A DNA stretch of 52,568 nucleotides, from contig JALFUW010000002.1 of the NCBI GenBank assembly GCA_022786995.1, positions 1 to 52,568 of the forward strand, read 5' to 3'. Each line of letters begins with the position of its first letter. The first letter of the stretch is position 1. This document shows positions 29,150-37,751 of this stretch, piece by piece. The notes under the pieces were generated by a model. That model saw nothing but the letters and a program-made list of their open reading frames with translations, did not search any database and was not told the origin of the DNA. This stretch comes from Clostridiales bacterium. GTDB taxonomy: Bacteria > Bacillota > Clostridia > Oscillospirales > Oscillospiraceae. A program made the translations under genes and the position numbers.

Positions 29150-30977
29150 CGCAGGTCACCTCCTGAAGCAAGCTGTTGGCGCCGCAGCCGGCACAGCCGT
29201 GGCGGCAATCGGGCGTTACCCTACCATCATAGGCACGGCGACGCTCCCGTTTCAGGAAGGCCTTGGACACGCCCACATCAATTGCATCCCACGGCAGGAT
29301 CTCGTCCTCGCCATAACCCCGGGTGGTGTAGAAATCCTCCTCGACGCCGCACTGGCGGAAAGCGTCGTACCACTTTGCGTAGTTGAAGTATTCATCCCAG
29401 CCATCCAGCCGGGCACCGCTTTTCACAGCTGTCTCGATAACCGGCCCCAACCGGCGGTCGCCCCGGGCAAACACGGCTTCCAGACGGCTCAAATCCGGGC
29501 TGTGGTAGTCATAGACAATGGACTTGGAATAGAAATGGGATTTTAACAGCCTGCACCGGCGCAGATACTCCTGGGGCGTAATCTGCTTTTCCCACTGGAA
29601 GGGGGTGTGAGGCTTGGGCACAAAATAGGCCGTAGCCACATGGACACGAAGGCCCCGCTTTTTATTCACCGCGTTTTCCTTCCAGACCTGAATGACCTTA
29701 TAGACCAGCTCGGCGATGCCCAGTACGTCCTCGTCGGTTTCCGTTGGCAGGCCCAGCATGAAATAGAGCTTGACGTTGTTCCAGCCGCCGGAGAAGGCCT
29801 GACAGCAGGTGTTGAGGATTTCCTCCTCCGTCAGATTCTTATTGATCACGTCCCGCAGGCGCTGGGTACCCGCCTCGGGAGCAAAGGTCAGACCGCTTTT
29901 TCGCACCGTTTGCAGCTTTTCCATCAGCTCCCGGGAGAAATTGTCGGCGCGTAATGACGGGACGGACAGGTTCACCTTATTCTCAGCGCAATACGGAATC
30001 AACTGGTCTGTCAGTTCCTTAAGGCCCCGATAATCAGAAGTGGACAGGCTGGACACATTGATCTCATTGCTGCCGGAATATTCCAGCGTCTCCACCGCCT
30101 GCCGGTAGAGCACCTCCGGGCTTTTTTTGCGGACAGGGCGGCAGGAAAAGCCCGCCTGGCAAAACCGGCAGCCCCGGATGCAGCCCCGAAAGGCTTCCAG
30201 ATTGGCCCGGTCATGGACGATCTCTGTGGAAGGAACGATCATTTTCGCCGGAAAATAGGCACTGTCCAAATCCTCGACAATGCGCTTGGTAACGGTTTCC
30301 GGCGCGCCATTCAGGGGAACAATGGCTTTCAGCGTACCATTCTCGTTGTATTCATGGCGGTAGAAGCTGGGAACGTACACACCGGGAATCTTTGCCACTT
30401 CTTTGAGAAAGGTCTCCTTGTCCCAGTCCTCCGCCTTGGCATGGTCGTATAGGGACACAATTTCCACGGTGCTGTCCTCCCCTTCTCCCAGAGAGAAGAA
30501 GTCGATAAACTCCGCCAGCGGCTCCGGGTTAAAGGCACAGACGCCCCCGGCGAAGACGATGTTCTTGAGGCCCTCACGGTCTTTGGCGTGGAGGGGCACC
30601 CCAGCCAGCTCCAGCATGTTGAGGATATTGGAATAGGCCATTTCGTAGCCGATGGTGAAGGCGATCATGTCAAAATCCCGAACGCTGTCCTGACTTTCCA
30701 GCGCCCACAGGGGCAGATTGTGTCTGCGAATTTCCGCCTCCATGTCCCCCCAGGGGGCAAAGACCCGTTCGCACCAGACGCCCTCCATCTGATTCATAAC
30801 GCCGTACAAAATCCGCATTCCCAGATTGGACATGCCGATTTCATAGGTATCCGGGAAGCAGAACGCCACCCGGACGCGGATGCTCGACAAGTCTTTTTTT
30901 ACTTCTCCCCACTCACCGCCGGTGTAGCGCGCGGGCTTCTGCACAGCCGTCAAAATCCGCTGTTTCAGTTCGGTCAT
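29142..30977 (-). CDS. B12-binding-domain radical SAM protein (TIGR03960 family)
   Basis: 611 residues. An N-terminal cobalamin-binding-like domain (about 20-190, with FPDTYEIGMSNLGMRILYG and VFAGGVCAFNPEPLAEFIDFFSLGEGE) precedes a radical SAM domain with the CxxxCxxC cluster motif CIRGCRFCQAGF at about residue 263. A short Cys-rich tail (CRHGCAGCGAN) is typical. In many Clostridia this pair sits ahead of ribonuclease G and ribosomal protein L21 genes; here it is followed by a zinc-finger gene and a thioesterase instead. Substrate not established. RBS AGAGGTAATGCT. Confidence 0.92.
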   Translation of the reverse strand: MTELKQRILTAVQKPARYTGGEWGEVKKDLSSIRVRVAFCFPDTYEIGMSNLGMRILYGVMNQMEGVWCERVFAPWGDMEAEIRRHNLPLWALESQDSVRDFDMIAFTIGYEMAYSNILNMLELAGVPLHAKDREGLKNIVFAGGVCAFNPEPLAEFIDFFSLGEGEDSTVEIVSLYDHAKAEDWDKETFLKEVAKIPGVYVPSFYRHEYNENGTLKAIVPLNGAPETVTKRIVEDLDSAYFPAKMIVPSTEIVHDRANLEAFRGCIRGCRFCQAGFSCRPVRKKSPEVLYRQAVETLEYSGSNEINVSSLSTSDYRGLKELTDQLIPYCAENKVNLSVPSLRADNFSRELMEKLQTVRKSGLTFAPEAGTQRLRDVINKNLTEEEILNTCCQAFSGGWNNVKLYFMLGLPTETDEDVLGIAELVYKVIQVWKENAVNKKRGLRVHVATAYFVPKPHTPFQWEKQITPQEYLRRCRLLKSHFYSKSIVYDYHSPDLSRLEAVFARGDRRLGPVIETAVKSGARLDGWDEYFNYAKWYDAFRQCGVEEDFYTTRGYGEDEILPWDAIDVGVSKAFLKRERRRAYDGRVTPDCRHGCAGCGANSLLQEVTCDA

Positions 30978-31019
30978 AGCATTACCTCTTTGTATATGGT
31001 AGACCTATTGTACAGCGAC

Positions 31020-31574
31020 TCAGGCCGATTTGCAAGGTATTTTTGAAAGCAGCAGCCGGGATAGCACCGTGATGCAGGCAAGGACAGGAAGAAAACCGGC
31101 TTTTCCGCAAAACACCAAAAGCAGGGAAAGCGTGAGCAGCCCGTAAAGTATCAGGCATTGTATTGTGTGAAATATCCTTTCCGCCCACCTGGGACAGAGC
31201 CGCCGCAATACACATAAAAGCATTCTGCCGCCGTCCATAGGATGCACCGGGATCAGGTTGAATATCCCCTGCGCCAAACCGCAAAGGGCTGTTTTCGGAA
31301 AGAATCTGCACAGGGAAAGCAGAAAAAGGCTTGCCGCCGGCCCGGCTGCGGCGCAGAGAAACTCTGCTCGATTTTCCAGAGGCCCCATGTGGATTCGCGC
31401 CCCCGTACCTCCGATGGAGATGAATCCCAGCTGTCCCCGGAAGGCATGGAGTACGGCAAGGTGTCCCAGCTCGTGAACAGCCGCTGCCAGCAGCGCCGCA
31501 AGAAGCCAGTCCAGAGGAAGCAGCAGCATCAGCGCCGCCATCAGGATAAAAGCGGAAGGCTGAATGCGGATCAT
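31020..31574 (-). CDS. Site-2-type (M50) membrane protease, SpoIVFB-like
   Basis: 184 residues, largely hydrophobic. The zinc motif HELGH is at residues 34-38 within a membrane helix, and the second metal motif appears as FNLIPVHPMDGGR (family NPxDGGR, with His at the Asn-adjacent position). Size and motif layout match short SpoIVFB-type proteases, which cleave pro-sigma-K in the mother cell. No CBS domain is present. It overlaps the 90-residue gene upstream by 4 bp. Sporulation role is inference; other M50 proteases cleave other membrane substrates. Confidence 0.8.
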   Translation of the reverse strand: MIRIQPSAFILMAALMLLLPLDWLLAALLAAAVHELGHLAVLHAFRGQLGFISIGGTGARIHMGPLENRAEFLCAAAGPAASLFLLSLCRFFPKTALCGLAQGIFNLIPVHPMDGGRMLLCVLRRLCPRWAERIFHTIQCLILYGLLTLSLLLVFCGKAGFLPVLACITVLSRLLLSKIPCKSA

Positions 31575-31843
31575 CCGGCAATCACCTGCTGGCAGAAAAC
31601 CTGCAGGGCATCCTGAAACGGCGCCCCGGCTTTCAGCTGGGTAAGCATATGATCAATGGATGCCGCTGTGACAGTCACATCCCCGGGAAAGATGATTTTT
31701 AACAGGAGTGCCCGCTGATCCTTCAGGAAGGTGTTGAGCAGCAGAATCGTAAGCAGGCAGAAGGCAAGCATCAGAGCGGGATGATGCCGTTTTTTCTGTT
31801 TTTTTGCTTTTCCAACCGATTGGTAATCAATTCTGTAGCCCAT
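31571..31843 (-). CDS. Small single-span membrane protein upstream of the M50 protease
   Basis: 90 residues: basic cytoplasmic start (YQSVGKAKKQKKRHH), one membrane span (PALMLAFCLLTILLLNTF), then about 50 extracytoplasmic residues. No family recognised. Position before, and 4-bp overlap with, an M50 protease is the arrangement of SpoIVFA-SpoIVFB, where SpoIVFA anchors and inhibits the protease; this protein is much shorter than SpoIVFA and lacks its LytM domain, so it may be a minimal partner or unrelated. RBS GAGGTGAT. First gene of the operon. Confidence 0.68.
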   Translation of the reverse strand: MGYRIDYQSVGKAKKQKKRHHPALMLAFCLLTILLLNTFLKDQRALLLKIIFPGDVTVTAASIDHMLTQLKAGAPFQDALQVFCQQVIAG

Positions 31844-31919
31844 GAGATCACCTCGGAACAGTGTATTCTGTAAGATTCCCTCCTATGAAGAAAACACGAT
31901 CGGATCAGTCTGCCCCGTC

Positions 31920-31955
31920 AAAGAAAAATCAGACACACCCAGATGGGTGTGTCTG
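31920..31955 (-). terminator. Terminator after the tRNA-like element
   Basis: Minus strand: 12-bp perfect stem (31955-31944 with 31941-31930) then ATTTTTCTTT. Its stem closely resembles the tRNA-Ala terminator 160 bp away, so the two probably arose by duplication. Confidence 0.85.
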
Positions 31956-31960
31956 ATTCC

Positions 31961-32084
31961 TGGTGGACCCGAGGAGATTCGGTTCCTGACCACTATGTGG
32001 TCAGTGTAGAGCTGCCGCCGTCCAGCCGGCGTCGGTCAACACCCCACCGGGGTGTTGAATTTGATTGTTCGAATCTCCTCTCCA
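31961..32084 (-). ncRNA. Cloverleaf-like element carrying a copy of the tRNA-Ala 3' end with CCA
   Basis: On the minus strand the element ends with the same 21 nt as the neighbouring tRNA-Ala, including CCA (31981-31961). An inverted partner pairs with it: 32080-32070 with 31981-31971 (11 bp), and beyond a 3-nt bulge 32084-32081 with 31967-31964 (4 bp), leaving CCA free. Inside the closing stem are three hairpins: 32057-32049/32045-32037 (9 bp), 32031-32027/32020-32016 (5 bp) and 32004-31997/31993-31986 (8 bp). A terminator follows 5 nt later. No own promoter is visible; transcription would need read-through from tRNA-Ala. It could instead be a decayed tRNA, a palindromic insertion, or an integration scar. 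Confidence 0.45.
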
Positions 32085-32088
32085 AGAA

Positions 32089-32120
32089 AAAAGAGACACA
32101 CCCGGATGGATGTGTCTCTT
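32089..32120 (-). terminator. Terminator after tRNA-Ala
   Basis: A 10-bp stem (32120-32111 with 32100-32091) starts 3 nt after the tRNA CCA on the minus strand and is followed by TTTTCTTGG after a T-rich stem foot. Confidence 0.8.
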
Positions 32121-32123
32121 TTT

Positions 32124-32199
32124 TGGTGGACCCGAGGAGATTCGAACTCCCGACCCCTACAATGCGAATGTAATGCGCTCCCAGCTGCGCTACGGGCCC
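32124..32199 (-). tRNA. tRNA-Ala (anticodon CGC)
   Basis: 76 nt including encoded CCA. Acceptor GGGCCCG/CGGGTCC contains the G3-U70 pair that defines alanine identity. D-stem GCGC/GCGC, anticodon stem TTACA/TGTAG with loop TTCGCAT (anticodon CGC), T-arm GGGAG-TTCGAAT-CTCCT. It has a perfect promoter and its own terminator. Confidence 0.94.
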
Positions 32200-32213
32200 G
32201 TGATTACCTGAGT

Positions 32214-32242
32214 ATTATAGCGTCGGGATGGCGGCTTGTCAA
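32214..32242 (-). promoter_or_regulatory. Promoter of tRNA-Ala
   Basis: Minus strand consensus TTGACA (32242-32237), 17-bp spacer, consensus TATAAT (32219-32214), ending 15 bp before the tRNA. Confidence 0.9.
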
Positions 32243-32312
32243 GTTTTTTCTTCCCTTTTTCCGAAAGATGTGATATGCTGTTAAGTGAAACTTTGAGATA
32301 AGGAGCTTTTGA

Positions 32313-34454
<2,142 letters not shown>

Positions 34455-34460
34455 TTTACG

Positions 34461-34492
34461 GCGGTGCGTCAAACTGACGCACCGCTTATTTG
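34461..34492 (+). terminator. Terminator after tex
   Basis: An 11-bp perfect stem (34461-34471 with 34475-34485) then TTATTTG, 6 bp past the stop codon. Confidence 0.8.
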
Positions 34493-34523
34493 ATAATTAT
34501 ATTTTTCTTTATGTCATTTATAC

Positions 34524-34552
34524 TTGACATTCTGTCGTGCATATGATATACT
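34524..34552 (+). promoter_or_regulatory. Promoter of the XRE regulator operon
   Basis: Consensus TTGACA (34524-34529), 17-bp spacer, TATACT (34547-34552). Confidence 0.88.
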
Positions 34553-34576
34553 CCCCTCAGAAAGTGAGGTGGCGCT

Positions 34577-34792
34577 ATGCCAAAGAATTTATCGGTCAAG
34601 GTCGCGCGGGTACAGAAGGACATGACGCAGAAAGATCTTGCTGCCGCCGTGGGCGTGTCCCGGCAGACCATCAATGCCATTGAACAGGGGGAATACAACC
34701 CCACCATCAAGCTGTGCCGGGCCATCTGCCGGGTGCTTGAGAAAACACTGGACGAACTTTTCTGGGAGGATGATTTTGATGAAAAAAAATAA
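34577..34792 (+). CDS. XRE-family helix-turn-helix transcriptional regulator
   Basis: 71 residues, essentially one Cro/CI-type domain: MTQKDLAAAVGVSRQTINAIEQGEYNPTIKLCRAICRVLEKTLDELF. The recognition helix is SRQTINAIEQ. Such short regulators, followed by a membrane protein gene, are frequent in Clostridia and usually control their own operon. RBS AAAGTGAGGTGG. It overlaps the next gene by 14 bp. Confidence 0.92.
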   Translation: MPKNLSVKVARVQKDMTQKDLAAAVGVSRQTINAIEQGEYNPTIKLCRAICRVLEKTLDELFWEDDFDEKK

Positions 34793-35216
34793 TCTGGATG
34801 AAATGCAGGAGCAGGAGCTGCTGAAAATTGAGCACAACGGCTGTTGGCTGGCCTTCTGGGGGCTGCTGGCGGTCATGGCGATTCAAATGGTGATGGGTGT
34901 TCCGGGCACGCAGATGCTGGGCGAGTGGATCGTGTTTATGGTTTTGGCTCTGTACCTCGTCATCGCCTGTCTGCGAAAAGGCATCTGGGATCGGCACCTA
35001 AAGGCCAATCGGAAGACGAATCTATTTGTGAGTCTGCTGGCGGGCGCGGCTGCGGGAATTGTCATCACTGTGAGCAATCCCTATCTTTCCGAGCCGCTGG
35101 ACTATGTGCTGGTTGCGGGCATTAGTGGTGGATTCACCTTCCTACTGTGCTTTGCGGCACTGTCAATCAGCATGAAGCTGTACAAAAAGCGCAGAGAAAA
35201 GCTGGAGCAGGAATGA
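34779..35216 (+). CDS. Four-span membrane protein partner of the XRE regulator
   Basis: 145 residues. Start at 34779 because GGGAGG lies 9 nt upstream; an ATG at 34770 would abut that site, and longer frames overlap the regulator wholly. A short charged N-terminus (KKNNLDEMQEQELLKIEHNG) precedes about four spans (WLAFWGLLAVMAIQMVMG, IVFMVLALYLVIACL, LFVSLLAGAAAGIVITV, YVLVAGISGGFTFLLCFAAL). It resembles the small DUF6773-type proteins found beside XRE regulators. Function unknown; sensing or holding the regulator at the membrane is possible. Confidence 0.78.
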   Translation: MKKNNLDEMQEQELLKIEHNGCWLAFWGLLAVMAIQMVMGVPGTQMLGEWIVFMVLALYLVIACLRKGIWDRHLKANRKTNLFVSLLAGAAAGIVITVSNPYLSEPLDYVLVAGISGGFTFLLCFAALSISMKLYKKRREKLEQE

Positions 35217-35234
35217 TCCAAAATGTAATATTAC

Positions 35235-35348
35235 GCCGTAGGGGTCGATGCCCACATCGCCCCTTCGTAAATGTATCGCATTCGCCTCAGAAGAAATGAA
35301 AATCGCAGCGTGGTACTGCGGGTCGATGTAGGCATCGACCCCTACGGC
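35235..35348. repeat. Palindromic repeat element, 114 bp
   Basis: 25-bp inverted repeats at 35235-35259 and 35324-35348 differ at one position; the arms read GCCGTAGGGGTCGATGCC and onward. The 64-bp centre shows no gene. It resembles REP/MITE-type elements common in Clostridia and lies between the stop codon and the operon terminator. Confidence 0.75.
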
Positions 35349-35380
35349 AGAAGCATCGTTTTTGCCCGATCTACAACCCG

Positions 35381-35407
35381 CCGCCGTGGAAAAACCACGG
35401 CGGTTTT
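35381..35407 (+). terminator. Terminator of the XRE operon
   Basis: A 9-bp stem (35381-35389 with 35395-35403, loop AAAAA) followed by TTTT. Confidence 0.75.
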
Positions 35408-35457
35408 CGGTTATGTAAACCTAAAATGTTAGGAAATTGTAACGTTTTCTCGAATAC

Positions 35458-35486
35458 TTGACTTTATTGGGCGCATAATGTATAAT
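35458..35486 (+). promoter_or_regulatory. Promoter of the leucine-rich-repeat gene
   Basis: TTGACT (35458-35463), 17-bp spacer, consensus TATAAT (35481-35486). It places the transcript start after an in-frame ATG at 35478, excluding that codon as the start. Confidence 0.85.
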
Positions 35487-35519
35487 TGCTGGAGATTCTC
35501 TCGAAATGGAGCATTTTTT

Positions 35520-37244
35520 ATGAAGAAAGCCACCAGATTTCTGGTATCTCTGATACTGGGCCTTCTGATACTGGCCAGTATTTTCTGGTACCTGTTCATT
35601 TATGACCGGGCCTTTACCCGGGATTCCCTGCTGAGTCAGGCCCGCTTCCAGTCCCTCCACGGAAACTCCCGCCTGTCTTCCTGGTTCTATGATGCCGCCT
35701 ACAGCTTCTCCGGCCACGACGAAAACGTAGCCATCGAGCTGGCAAACCAGTATAAGAAGTCCGGCAACTATACCAAGGCCGAGCTGACCCTCACCACCTC
35801 TATCCATGACCAGCCCACCGTGGAGCTGTACACCGCCCTGAGCAAGGTCTATGTAGAGCAGGACAAGCTGCTGGACGCGGTGCAGCTGCTGGGAAGTATC
35901 TCCGATCCCGCCATTGCCCGGGAAATTCAGGCGCTGCGGCCCGCCGCCCCCACGGCAGATCAGGAGTCCGGCTTCTTCAGCCAGTATATTGATGTGCACC
36001 TGATTTCCGAAGCGGATACCGTGTATTACACCACCGACGGCGAATACCCTTCCGTTGCAGGGCCTGTATATGAGGACGGGATTTCCCTACCCGCCGGTGA
36101 GACGAAGGTCTGCGCCATCGCGGTCAATGAAGACGGATTGGTCAGCCCTGTGACGAATCTGGATTATACCGTCACCGGCGTGATTGAAAAGGTGGAATTC
36201 ACCGACGCCGCCATGGAAGCCGCCATGCGGGAGCTGATCCACGTCAGCAGCACCAGCACCGTATATACCGATGCTCTGTGGGATATTACGGAATTCACCG
36301 CGCCGGAGGGCGTGAAGGATTTTTCTGACCTGCGCTATCTTCCGAACCTGACCAAGCTGACCATTCGGGAGCAGACCATTCCCACACTGGAAAGCCTGTC
36401 CACCCTGTCCCGGCTGGTGGTACTGGATTTGACCGGCAGCACCTTCCCTGTGGAGGAGCTGAACGTTCTGGCAGCGATGCCCTCCCTGTCCAGTCTGACC
36501 ATGGCGGAGTGCTCCCTGAGCACCATTGCGGGTCTTGAGAACGCCGAAAATCTGACCTACCTCGACCTGCACGACAACACCCTGCGGAATCTGGACGTGC
36601 TGGCAACCATGCCCGCGCTGGCAGAGCTGAACCTGCAGCACAACGCCGTCACCGACTTAAGCAAGCTCAGCGGACTGACGAAGCTGGTAAAGCTGAACAT
36701 CGGCTTCAACGCGGTGACTTCCTTAGCCCCCTTAAGCGACTGCACGAAGCTCACATGGCTGAACGCCAACAACAACCAGATCACCCTGCTGGAGGGTGTG
36801 GACAAGCTGACGCAGCTCACGGATTTCTCCGTGAACAACAATAAGCTCACCGACGTTTCCCAGCTGGCAGGCCTGACGGAGCTTCAGAATCTGGGCATCG
36901 CCAGCAACACCATCTCCGATATCACCATGCTGAATGGCCTTACCAAGCTGCAGAGCTTTGATTTCTCCGGCAACAACGCCATCTCGGAGCTGCCCGACTG
37001 GCCTGACGGCTGCGCTCTGACCACCATTGACGGCTCCTACAACACCCTGACCAGCATCGACAGCCTGCAGAATATGCAGAATCTGACCCACGTCTACATG
37101 GACTACAATCAGATTACCAACATCGATGCACTGCAGAACTGCTACTGTCTGGTGCAGGTCAACGTGTTCGGCAACGCCATCGGCGATGTGTCGGCGCTGA
37201 GAAGTAAGGACATCATTGTCAATTACGACCCCACAGCAGCATAA
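35520..37244 (+). CDS. Membrane-anchored leucine-rich-repeat protein with TPR-like and chitobiase-C-type domains
   Basis: 574 residues. N-terminal signal-anchor (about 3-25, FLVSLILGLLILASIFWYLF); no sortase motif. Residues about 45-135 look like TPR-type helices (ANQYKKSGNYTKAELTLTTSI, YTALSKVYVEQDKLLDAVQLL). Residues about 150-225 form a beta-sandwich of the chitobiase/hexosaminidase C-terminal type (VYYTTDGEYPS...PVYEDGISLPAGETKVCAIAVNEDGLVS). From about 260 to the end run some ten internalin-like LRRs of about 21-22 residues (LTKLVKLNIGFNAVTSLAPL). Likely an outer-face scaffold or binding protein. Start chosen by promoter position and a GGAG site. Single gene with terminator. Confidence 0.88.
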   Translation: MKKATRFLVSLILGLLILASIFWYLFIYDRAFTRDSLLSQARFQSLHGNSRLSSWFYDAAYSFSGHDENVAIELANQYKKSGNYTKAELTLTTSIHDQPTVELYTALSKVYVEQDKLLDAVQLLGSISDPAIAREIQALRPAAPTADQESGFFSQYIDVHLISEADTVYYTTDGEYPSVAGPVYEDGISLPAGETKVCAIAVNEDGLVSPVTNLDYTVTGVIEKVEFTDAAMEAAMRELIHVSSTSTVYTDALWDITEFTAPEGVKDFSDLRYLPNLTKLTIREQTIPTLESLSTLSRLVVLDLTGSTFPVEELNVLAAMPSLSSLTMAECSLSTIAGLENAENLTYLDLHDNTLRNLDVLATMPALAELNLQHNAVTDLSKLSGLTKLVKLNIGFNAVTSLAPLSDCTKLTWLNANNNQITLLEGVDKLTQLTDFSVNNNKLTDVSQLAGLTELQNLGIASNTISDITMLNGLTKLQSFDFSGNNAISELPDWPDGCALTTIDGSYNTLTSIDSLQNMQNLTHVYMDYNQITNIDALQNCYCLVQVNVFGNAIGDVSALRSKDIIVNYDPTAA

Positions 37245-37256
37245 GAAATACGCGAA

Positions 37257-37290
37257 AGCGGCGGTTCCAACGAACCGCCGCTCTTTTTAT
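37257..37290 (+). terminator. Terminator after the LRR gene
   Basis: An 11-bp perfect stem (37257-37267 with 37272-37282) then CTTTTTATTT; it reaches into the end of the convergent pncC gene. Confidence 0.85.
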
Positions 37291-37751
37291 TTGTTGTTGT
37301 CCAGAATCAGCTTTAGGGCAGCTTCAATGGTCTGGTTTCGGATTTCCTCCCGGCTGCCGGAAAACTGGCAGTAGATCACCTTCGATGTGCGGCTGTCCTT
37401 GTAGCCGATGAAGACTGTGCCCACGGGGTGTCCGAATTCGTCACCGCCGGGACCTGCCAGGCCTGTAACGGCTACCGCAACGTCCGCCTGCAACAGCTTT
37501 CGCACATTGAGCATATAGCCCGCAGTCCATGTGGATACCGCGCCGTATCGTTCCAGTATTTCAGCCGGAACTCCCAAAATATGCTCCTTGACCCAGTTGG
37601 TGTAGCAGATGATGCCGCCCTTATAGACCTCAGAGCTGCCGGGAATTGCCGTCAGCGCCGCGCCGATGCCGCCGCCGGTGAGGCTTTCGGCGGTGACCAG
37701 GGTCTTCCCTTTCAGCGTTTCCAGAACCTCATAACACAGGTTCGTCATCAT
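37287..37751 (-). CDS. pncC: CinA C-terminal-domain protein (nicotinamide-nucleotide amidohydrolase)
   Basis: 154 residues, the stand-alone PncC length. Motifs: LVTAESLTGGGIGAALTAIPGSSEVYKGGIICYTNWVKEHILGV and VAVTGLAGPGGDEFGHPVGTVFIG, with the catalytic Ser/Lys-type active-site segment TAESLTGG. It deamidates NMN to nicotinate mononucleotide, recycling NAD. The N-terminal molybdopterin-like domain of full CinA is absent. The start lies inside thiI (23-bp overlap), so the two are co-transcribed; the second Met is an equally possible start. Confidence 0.9.
   Translation of the reverse strand: MMTNLCYEVLETLKGKTLVTAESLTGGGIGAALTAIPGSSEVYKGGIICYTNWVKEHILGVPAEILERYGAVSTWTAGYMLNVRKLLQADVAVAVTGLAGPGGDEFGHPVGTVFIGYKDSRTSKVIYCQFSGSREEIRNQTIEAALKLILDNNK

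Noticed and set aside
31860..31888. Sigma-E promoter ahead of the M50 protease operon
   Set aside because: AATACACT with a 14-bp-distant TCATAGG is a weak match and its start site would fall inside the ribosome site.
31961..32084. Integron attC site or CRISPR-like repeat
   Set aside because: Multiple hairpins are present, but no core GTT-type attC boxes, no integrase and no repeated spacer array.
35478..35519. Longer N-terminus of the LRR protein from the ATG at 35478
   Set aside because: The codon lies before the start site implied by the promoter at 35458-35486, and it would put polar residues ahead of the signal-anchor.
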